Assembly (NCBI GenBank): GCA_016206685.1
Contig: JACQRB010000058.1
Coordinates: forward strand, 1-6,404
Direction of reading: 5' to 3'
DNA length: 6,404 nucleotides
DNA from: Candidatus Omnitrophota bacterium
GTDB taxonomy: Bacteria; Omnitrophota; Gorgyraeia; Aquiviventales; Aquiviventaceae
In this document: one piece after another, positions 1 through 4,544 of the stretch
Layout: each line of letters begins with the position of its first letter
Position numbering within the stretch: the stretch's first letter is position 1
Made by a program: the position numbers and the translations under genes
The notes under the pieces: generated by a model
The model's input: only the letters and a program-made list of their open reading frames with translations
Database searches by the model: none
What the model was told of the DNA's origin: nothing

Positions 1-632
1 ATGTAGACGCGGCTGCCGGTCTCGATCTTCGAGCGCAGCCGCCGGACATGGACGTCCACGGTCCGCGTGCCGCCGTAGTAGTCGTAGCCCCAGACCTTGT
101 CCAGCAGCGCCTCGCGGCTGAAGACCCGGCCCGGGTGCGTGGCCAGGAACTTGAGCAGCTCGAACTCTTTATACGTCAGGTCCACCGGCGCCCCATCCAC
201 GTGGACCTCGTAGCGCTCGAAATCCATCGTCAGATCGCCCAGCTTCAGGCCGTTGGTCCCTTCAATCTTGTTGAGCTTCCACATCAAAAAACGGATCCGC
301 TCGCTCAGCCGTTTGACGCTGACGGGGAGCGTCAGGTAGTCATCCACCCCCCAGCTAAAATCCAGCCGGCCCAGCTGCTCCTCGGTCACCAACAAGACGA
401 GGGGCAGCTCTTTGAGCGTGCGATCCCGTTTGATGGCGTGGCAAATCTTACGGGGTTCCGCGGGGCTGCGTTCGAGGTCAACCACCACCATGTCGGCCTT
501 GCCCGGCGCGAACGACTCCTTGAGGAGCTCCTGGGTCTGGACCATCGAGACCCCGAAGCCCTGTTCGAGCAGCCCGGATTTGAGCGGTTTCTTCCCCGCC
601 GGATCGCCGCTGATGAACAGGACCCGGTGCAT
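1..632 (-). CDS. OmpR/PhoB-family winged-helix response regulator with a degenerate receiver domain (partial, C-terminus beyond left edge)
   Basis: This is a DNA-binding transcription regulator of the two-component type. Reading the minus strand from the ATG at 632-630 gives 210 residues with no stop before the edge. Residues 1-120 form a receiver domain: Asp52 (VVVDLE) sits at the phosphoacceptor position and Thr83 (LLVTEE) at the conserved Thr/Ser position. Residues 128-210 are a Trans_reg_C winged helix with the typical LTYKEFELLKFL, SREALLDKVWGYDYYG and RTVDVHVRRLRSKIE blocks. Only about 10-20 residues (the usual YxxTVRGxGY end) should be missing. The receiver is odd. The acidic pair expected after the first beta strand is replaced by Ser8-Gly9 (VLFISGD), and the conserved Lys of the D-D-Y-x-x-K-P motif is Leu102 (DDYLTLP). 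Phosphorylation may therefore be weak or absent. The start overlaps the nadE stop in TGATG, and the only candidate ribosome site (GGCAGAG) is poor, so translation is probably coupled to nadE. No sensor kinase is visible in the window; the left flank is unseen. Confidence 0.93.
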   Translation of the reverse strand, partial: MHRVLFISGDPAGKKPLKSGLLEQGFGVSMVQTQELLKESFAPGKADMVVVDLERSPAEPRKICHAIKRDRTLKELPLVLLVTEEQLGRLDFSWGVDDYLTLPVSVKRLSERIRFLMWKLNKIEGTNGLKLGDLTMDFERYEVHVDGAPVDLTYKEFELLKFLATHPGRVFSREALLDKVWGYDYYGGTRTVDVHVRRLRSKIETGSRVY

Positions 633-2314
633 CAGCTCTGCCGGTAGCGGTTGGTGATCGGCATGCGGCGGTCTTTGCCGAACGCCTTCGGGGTGATCTT
701 CACCCCCGGCGGACCCTGGCGGCGCTTGTACTCGCTGCGATCGACCATCTGGATCACACCCCGAACTGTCTTGGGGTTGAAGCGATTGCGGCGCAGAATC
801 TCCCACAAGCTACGATCTTCCTCTACATAAGCTTTCAGAATCGGATCAAGCGCCTCGTAGGGAGGCAACGCGTCTCGATCGGTTTGGTTCGGGGCCAGTT
901 CGGCGGTGGGCGGCCGGCGAAACACCGTTTCAGGGATCGGCCCAGGCGCCCCTTGCCGATTGCGCCAGCGCGCGAGTTGGTACACCAGGGTCTTGGGCAC
1001 ATCCTTGATGACGGCGAATCCTCCCGCCATGTCGCCATAGAGCGTGCAGTAGCCGGTGGCCATCTCGCTTTTGTTGCCGGTGGTGAGCACCAGCCACCCG
1101 AATTTGTTCGAGAGCGCCATCAGGAGCGTCCCGCGGATGCGCGCCTGGAGGTTCTGCTCGGTCACATCGGCGGGACGCCCCGCAAACAGCCGCTGCAGCG
1201 TCTGGAGAGCAGCGGTGAACCAGGGCTCGATGGACAGCTCCTCGCAGCGAATCCCCAAGGCCCGGGCCAGCCGCCTGGCATCGCCCTGCGTCTGGCGCGA
1301 GGAAAACCGCGAGGGCATGACGACGCCCACGACATGCTCCCGGCCCAACGCATCCACCGCCAGGCAGGCCGTGAGGCTCGAGTCGATCCCCCCGGAGAGT
1401 CCCAGCACCACGGTTTCAAACCCGTTCTTGCGCACATAGTCCCTGGTCCCCACGACCAGCGCCTCGTAGATTTCCCGAAGCGGCTCCAGCGCCTGGCGCC
1501 GTATTGGGCGGAGAGGCGCACGCGGGCACGACACCAAGCCCACCCTCACCGACGCCTCCCTCCTCCGCCCGGGCGCAGCCGGTAGCTCGAGATCCGCCAG
1601 CACGAGGTCCTCGTGAAACTGCGCCCCTCTGGCGACCAGACGCCCGGAGGCCTCGAGAATCAGGCTCGCGCCGTCAAACACCAACTCATCCTGCCCGCCG
1701 ACCAGATTGCAATACGCCACGGCCAAGCGGTGGGTCTTGGCCCGCAAGGCGCACAGCGCTTGTCGAGCCGCCAGCTTGCCGGCATGGTAGGGACTCGCGG
1801 AGAGGTTCACGAGGAGCCGGCATCCCGCCGCGGCCACGACGCGCGCCGGCGCCTCCTGCCAGAGATCCTCGCAGATGGTCAGACCCACCCGCACCCCCTG
1901 CAGGCTGAGCACCAGCGGGCTCGCGCCCGGCGTGAAGTAGCGTGGTTCATCGAACACCCCGTAGTTGGGCAGGCGCTGCTTGTGGTAGGTCGCCACGTGA
2001 CGACCGCCCGCCAACACCGCCGCGGCGTTGAAGAGCCGGCCCTGGCGATCGCGGTCCACGAACCCCACCAGCGCCGTCAGACCCTGCGTGAGAGCCGGCA
2101 GGCGGGCCAGCGCCTGGAGGTTCGCCTGCACGAAGGCCGGCTTGAGCAGCAGATCCTCCGGCGGATAGCCGGTGACGGCCAGCTCCGGCACGACCACCAG
2201 ATCGGCCCGCCAGGCCTTGGCGTGCACGATCGCCTCGGCGATCCGGAGACCGTTCGCCTCCAGATCTCCCACCGTCAGGTTGAGTTGCGCCAAGGCCACA
2301 CGCAGCGTCGGCAT
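632..2314 (-). CDS. nadE: Glutamine-dependent NAD+ synthetase
   Basis: Cytoplasmic enzyme for the last step of NAD biosynthesis: deamido-NAD+ plus ATP plus glutamine-derived ammonia gives NAD+. The 560-residue product has the usual two-domain layout. An N-terminal CN-hydrolase (nitrilase-type) glutaminase domain covers about residues 3-260, with a visible Glu44-Lys112-Cys148 triad (VVPELAVTGYPP, YHKQRLPNYGVFDE, LTICEDLW). A C-terminal ATP-pyrophosphatase synthetase domain covers about 275-555, with the SGGIDSS loop at 307-313, LTTGNKSEMATGY near 410-422, GDMAGGFAVIKDVPK near 427-441 and ELAPNQTD near 472-479. The frame is open further upstream, to an ATG at 2416 that would add 34 residues unlike the family. 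I chose the ATG at 2314 because MPTLRVALAQLN matches the usual NadE N-terminus. The in-frame ATG at 2326 lies inside a good extended -10 element. There is no Shine-Dalgarno sequence at 2314, so the message may be leaderless. The stop overlaps the start of the downstream response regulator by one base. Confidence 0.97.
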   Translation of the reverse strand: MPTLRVALAQLNLTVGDLEANGLRIAEAIVHAKAWRADLVVVPELAVTGYPPEDLLLKPAFVQANLQALARLPALTQGLTALVGFVDRDRQGRLFNAAAVLAGGRHVATYHKQRLPNYGVFDEPRYFTPGASPLVLSLQGVRVGLTICEDLWQEAPARVVAAAGCRLLVNLSASPYHAGKLAARQALCALRAKTHRLAVAYCNLVGGQDELVFDGASLILEASGRLVARGAQFHEDLVLADLELPAAPGRRREASVRVGLVSCPRAPLRPIRRQALEPLREIYEALVVGTRDYVRKNGFETVVLGLSGGIDSSLTACLAVDALGREHVVGVVMPSRFSSRQTQGDARRLARALGIRCEELSIEPWFTAALQTLQRLFAGRPADVTEQNLQARIRGTLLMALSNKFGWLVLTTGNKSEMATGYCTLYGDMAGGFAVIKDVPKTLVYQLARWRNRQGAPGPIPETVFRRPPTAELAPNQTDRDALPPYEALDPILKAYVEEDRSLWEILRRNRFNPKTVRGVIQMVDRSEYKRRQGPPGVKITPKAFGKDRRMPITNRYRQS

Positions 2315-2324
2315 CTTCGCGACC

Positions 2325-2333
2325 ATTATAGCA
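2325..2333 (-). promoter_or_regulatory. Extended -10 promoter of nadE
   Basis: On the minus strand the bases read TGCTATAAT, a consensus -10 hexamer preceded by the TGn extension. I see no good -35 hexamer 16-18 bases upstream (GGCAAG and similar), which extended -10 promoters often tolerate. Transcription would be expected to start about seven bases downstream, near 2318, only a few bases before the ATG at 2314. This predicts a nearly leaderless nadE message. The element overlaps the in-frame ATG at 2326, which argues against that codon as the start if this promoter is the one used. Confidence 0.55.
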
Positions 2334-2374
2334 CGGATGAAACCCGCCTTGCCGGCTGGGACGGCCATCAGGTT

Positions 2375-2393
2375 AAGAATACGCAAAATTCTT
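2375..2393. repeat. Short inverted repeat in the divergent intergenic region
   Basis: AAGAAT (2375-2380) and its exact complement ATTCTT (2388-2393) are separated by seven bases, in the AT-richer centre of the region between nadE and the plus-strand gene. Its right arm touches the proposed -35 region of the plus-strand promoter, so it could be an operator. A six-base repeat in AT-rich DNA can also occur by chance. Confidence 0.25.
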
Positions 2394-2394
2394 G

Positions 2395-2422
2395 TTGCAG
2401 TTTGGGAAAAACCCACTACACT
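2395..2422 (+). promoter_or_regulatory. Candidate promoter of the TIGR04073-like gene
   Basis: TTGCAG (2395-2400) and TACACT (2417-2422) are separated by 16 bases and match the sigma70 -35 and -10 consensus moderately. The start site would fall near 2428, leaving a leader of about 18 bases that contains the strong AAGGAGG site just before the ATG at 2446. An overlapping alternative -35 (TTGTTG, 2392-2397) gives a less favourable spacing. Confidence 0.4.
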
Positions 2423-2433
2423 ATGGAGCTAAC

Positions 2434-2440
2434 AAGGAGG
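2434..2440 (+). promoter_or_regulatory. Strong ribosome binding site that decides the start of the TIGR04073-like gene
   Basis: AAGGAGG lies five bases before the ATG at 2446. The frame is open upstream, to a start at 2392 that would add 18 residues ahead of the signal peptide. The ribosome site and the signal peptide both indicate that 2446 is the true start. Confidence 0.85.
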
Positions 2441-2445
2441 GTGGC

Positions 2446-2853
2446 ATGACCAAACGATTTGGGGTGTGGTTGGTCATTGGGACGCTGGTCGTGGCGCCAG
2501 CGATGGGGTTTGCGGACGAGCACGGCGGAAAGTCCATGGCTGGGGGCCACAAGTTGCGGACGTTATCGTTGACTCCTGACTACACGGCCAGCCCGTGGAC
2601 CAAGGAAACCGGCTACGCCAATCGCGCCGGCGGCAAGCTCCTCTTCGGGATTAAAAACGCCCTCCTGGGCTGGACCGAGCTGTTCACGGAGCCCAAGGAA
2701 GCCCTCGATTCGGGCGGGAACTTTTTCGTCGGGCTGGGCACTGGGTTGAAGAACGGCATCTTCCAAGAACTTGGCGGCGCCGTCCACATCGCGACCTTTC
2801 CGATCACCTGCCTGGACGCCCCGCTTCCGGAAGGTGGTACCAAGCTCCTGTAA
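2446..2853 (+). CDS. Small exported protein resembling the exosortase system-associated TIGR04073 family
   Basis: Predicted secreted (periplasmic or envelope) protein of 135 residues. Residues 1-23 form a signal peptide: a short basic start (MTKR), a hydrophobic core, and a GFA end before Asp24. A Gly/His-containing stretch (DEHGGKSMAGGH) follows. The core resembles the TIGR04073 family: GGKLLFGIKNALLGWTELF at about 62-80, a glycine-rich GLGTGLKNGIF stretch at about 96-106, and VHIATFPI near the C-terminus. The length also fits that family of about 125 residues. Known of the family: it tends to occur in genomes with exosortase/PEP-CTERM systems, and its molecular role is unknown. The family call is from memory of the pattern, not from a search. 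No exosortase gene lies in this window. The gene has its own ribosome site and a candidate promoter, stands divergent to nadE, and ends just before a hairpin terminator shared with a convergent operon. One Cys (122) is present near the C-terminus. Confidence 0.8.
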   Translation: MTKRFGVWLVIGTLVVAPAMGFADEHGGKSMAGGHKLRTLSLTPDYTASPWTKETGYANRAGGKLLFGIKNALLGWTELFTEPKEALDSGGNFFVGLGTGLKNGIFQELGGAVHIATFPITCLDAPLPEGGTKLL

Positions 2854-2877
2854 GTCGTCCGGATTTTTCGCTCAACC

Positions 2878-2910
2878 AAAAAACCCTCGGGTGATACCCG
2901 AGGGTTTTTT
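2878..2910. terminator. Bidirectional intrinsic terminator between convergent genes
   Basis: A perfect nine-base-pair stem (CCCTCGGGT, 2884-2892, with ACCCGAGGG, 2896-2904) closes a three-base loop. It is flanked by A6 on the left (2878-2883) and T6 on the right (2905-2910). On either strand this reads as a GC-rich hairpin followed by a U tract. It therefore serves both the plus-strand gene ending at 2853 and the minus-strand operon ending at 2949. Confidence 0.95.
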
Positions 2911-2948
2911 GTTGGCGGCGCGCCAGATTTCGAGTGTGATCTCGTGAC

Positions 2949-3437
2949 TCACCTCTGCTGTAACGCAACGCGCTGGTCGTGATCGTCGTACGTGTAGCGC
3001 GCCTGCCCGCTAACCTTGTGGATGCGCACGTCCACGACGTTCAGGCGGCCAGCTTCGGCCTCCACGTCAAAATCGAGGTCGAGGAGTTCCCCGCTTGCGG
3101 TATCCCGCATGTCCGTGCAGGAATAGTAGTAGTCGCCGGTCTTGCCGACCCGCTCATGCACGCGCACGAGGGTCAAGGTCCGGGTGTTTCCGGTCACCGG
3201 GTCCTTGATGGCAAACGCCCCCTGCTTCTGCGCCGTCGTGGTAATGTGGTCACGGATCGTCTGCCGGAGCTCCTCCGCGGTCGGCTCGACCTTCACCGGA
3301 GCCGGCGACACGGCGGCCTGCCCGCCATGCTCATGCCCGGCGTGCTCCTTGCCACCGTGCTCGGCCGCCTGTCCGTCGAGCGCGGGCATAACCGCCAGCA
3401 CCCCCACCACCATCCCAAGTGCCCATCGCGGCTTCAT
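2949..3437 (-). CDS. Exported His-rich small protein of unknown function
   Basis: I do not recognise a named family. The 162-residue product starts with a signal peptide (MKPRW, then a hydrophobic stretch to about residue 20, with cleavage likely after Ala24 or Ala25). The mature N-terminus EHGGKEHAGHEHGG has His27, 32, 35 and 37, which could bind a metal. A Pro/Ala/Val linker follows (about 40-52). The folded part (about 53-155) begins with a probable helix (AEELRQTIRDHITTTAQ) and continues as alternating beta-like strands, including a conserved-looking RVHERVGKTGDYYYSCTDM block with the single Cys107. It ends with YTYDDHDQR. The protein is probably periplasmic. A GGAGGGG ribosome site (3444-3450) overlaps the end of the upstream transglutaminase-like gene, whose stop is only three bases before this ATG, so the two are surely cotranscribed. 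Transcription should end at the hairpin at 2878-2910. Confidence 0.85.
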   Translation of the reverse strand: MKPRWALGMVVGVLAVMPALDGQAAEHGGKEHAGHEHGGQAAVSPAPVKVEPTAEELRQTIRDHITTTAQKQGAFAIKDPVTGNTRTLTLVRVHERVGKTGDYYYSCTDMRDTASGELLDLDFDVEAEAGRLNVVDVRIHKVSGQARYTYDDHDQRVALQQR

Positions 3438-3440
3438 CGC

Positions 3441-4460
3441 TTACCCCTCCTGTGTGTTGCGGTTCGTGAACCCAAACTGCGTCGTGACCCCCTCAAACGG
3501 TTTGCCGTCCACTTCGACGTACGGGTATACCAGGTAATTCACCGGCGGGCCCTCCTGCGCCGGCGCCAGCGTGAGGTTGCGCCCCACGCTGATCGAGAAT
3601 TTGTTCGCGTCCCAGGAGCCGAAGTAGGCCTCCCGCCGCTTGGGATGTTGCCAGGCTTCCGAGGCGTCCACCGGCACCCAGCCATGCCCCGGACGATAGA
3701 ACTCCGCCCAGCAGTGGTAGCCCGGGATCGTGCCGGAGGGCTCCTGCGGAATGGCCGCGCCGATCACAAACCGCGCAGGAATCCCACTCGCGCGGCTCAT
3801 CGAGATGAACAGGGAATGGAAGTCCGTGCAGTTGCCCGCGCCCAACCGGCACGCGCGCAGCGTATCGCCACGGCCCCAGCCGGGGGTCGTCTTGTCGTAG
3901 CGCATGTGCCCGATGACGTAGTCGTAGATCGCGCGAGCTTTCTCCAGTTCCTTGGTCTGACCGGTCGTCGCGTCTTTCGCCAGCTGAGCGACCGTCTCAT
4001 TGACCACCATCAGCGGCTCATCCCGCAAGCTCACCACGAGCTCATCCGCCGAGGCGATCGAGGTCGTGTGCCCGACCCACTCGCGAGGTTCCCAACGAAG
4101 TGCGCGAGACACCACCACCTCGTAGTCGATCGCCACCTCGAGGGGCTGTGCCACCGGGGGGCGAGCCGCGAGATACAGGAGGTCATTGCCAAAAACCGGT
4201 TCTTCATGGATCTCGTAGGGGAGGCTGCTGTGAATCTGGCGCGAAAGAACCTCTTGATTTGCGCGGGTCCTGGCCAGCGGGATCCAGATGCGCACGTGGT
4301 GAGCGTTGGGAGGGATGTTGGCGAAGGAGGCAGCGTAGCGAAACGCAAACGCGCGGCCTGATGAGCGGCGCTGGCCCTGGCCCGTCCAGATGACCGCCGC
4401 GGCACCACCGAGAATCAGCGCGAAGAAAAGCACGCCCTTGCGCGTGCGGGAGTCAGCCAT
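3441..4460 (-). CDS. Membrane-anchored transglutaminase-like (papain-fold) domain protein
   Basis: The 339-residue protein has one hydrophobic segment near the N-terminus (about residues 9-26, GVLFFALILGGAAAVIW). This acts as a membrane anchor or an uncleaved signal, placing the rest in the periplasm. Residues about 35-130 form a beta-rich region of the type that precedes these domains. Residues about 160-270 are a transglutaminase-like core with a visible Cys211-His249-Asp265 triad (GAGNCTDFHSLF, YHCWAEFY, WVPVDAS) and the usual RASGIPARFVIG stretch. Members of this superfamily include transglutaminases, peptidases and amidases, so the reaction and substrate cannot be told from the sequence. 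The C-terminal ~70 residues (YFGSWDANKFSISVGRNL and on) also look typical of bacterial transglutaminase-like proteins. The ATG at 4460 has no clear Shine-Dalgarno sequence but sits about 23 bases below a good promoter. It is followed after three bases by the His-rich exported protein, a likely partner. Confidence 0.92.
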   Translation of the reverse strand: MADSRTRKGVLFFALILGGAAAVIWTGQGQRRSSGRAFAFRYAASFANIPPNAHHVRIWIPLARTRANQEVLSRQIHSSLPYEIHEEPVFGNDLLYLAARPPVAQPLEVAIDYEVVVSRALRWEPREWVGHTTSIASADELVVSLRDEPLMVVNETVAQLAKDATTGQTKELEKARAIYDYVIGHMRYDKTTPGWGRGDTLRACRLGAGNCTDFHSLFISMSRASGIPARFVIGAAIPQEPSGTIPGYHCWAEFYRPGHGWVPVDASEAWQHPKRREAYFGSWDANKFSISVGRNLTLAPAQEGPPVNYLVYPYVEVDGKPFEGVTTQFGFTNRNTQEG

Positions 4461-4489
4461 CAGGGAATTGGGAATACCGACTTGCCGAG

Positions 4490-4519
4490 ACTATAGCAAA
4501 CCTCTGAGGGAGAAGTCAA
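4490..4519 (-). promoter_or_regulatory. Sigma70-type promoter of the transglutaminase/His-rich operon
   Basis: On the minus strand, TTGACT (4519-4514) is followed after 18 bases by TATAGT (4495-4490), which is preceded by a TGC extension. Both hexamers differ from consensus by one base. The start site is expected near 4483, leaving a leader of about 23 bases before the ATG at 4460. The promoter lies in the 84-bp gap after the RND gene, so the two-gene operon can be expressed on its own. The imperfect palindrome GGAG-N7-CTCC (4509-4523) spans the -35 box and might be a repressor site. Confidence 0.7.
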
Positions 4520-4544
4520 CTCCGACTCACACGAAGGTCCACTC

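Noticed and set aside
48..647. A 199-codon plus-strand open frame at the left edge
   Set aside because: It is the shadow of the minus-strand response regulator, which has a complete receiver plus winged-helix pattern over the same bases.
2401..2415. TGGG-A5-CCCA hairpin upstream of the TIGR04073-like gene as an attenuator or riboswitch
   Set aside because: It lies within the spacer of the proposed promoter and would probably not be transcribed. A four-pair stem is too weak to support a call.
2315..2416. N-terminal extension of NadE from the ATG at 2416 or the ATG at 2326
   Set aside because: The added residues are unlike NadE N-termini, no ribosome site precedes either codon, and the ATG at 2326 overlaps the consensus -10 element.
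1613..2449. A 278-codon plus-strand open frame antisense to nadE
   Set aside because: The nadE frame carries all catalytic motifs. The antisense product is low-complexity (R/H/Q-rich) and it runs into the strong ribosome site of the next gene.
2979..4361. A 460-codon plus-strand open frame antisense to the His-rich and transglutaminase-like genes
   Set aside because: Its product is rich in Arg, His and Pro with no recognisable domain. It is the complement-strand shadow of two well-supported minus-strand genes in GC-rich DNA and has no ribosome site.
4501..4510. Small CCTC-TGA-GGG hairpin after the RND gene as a terminator
   Set aside because: The stem is only three to four pairs, there is no T tract, and it lies inside the spacer of the promoter for the next operon.
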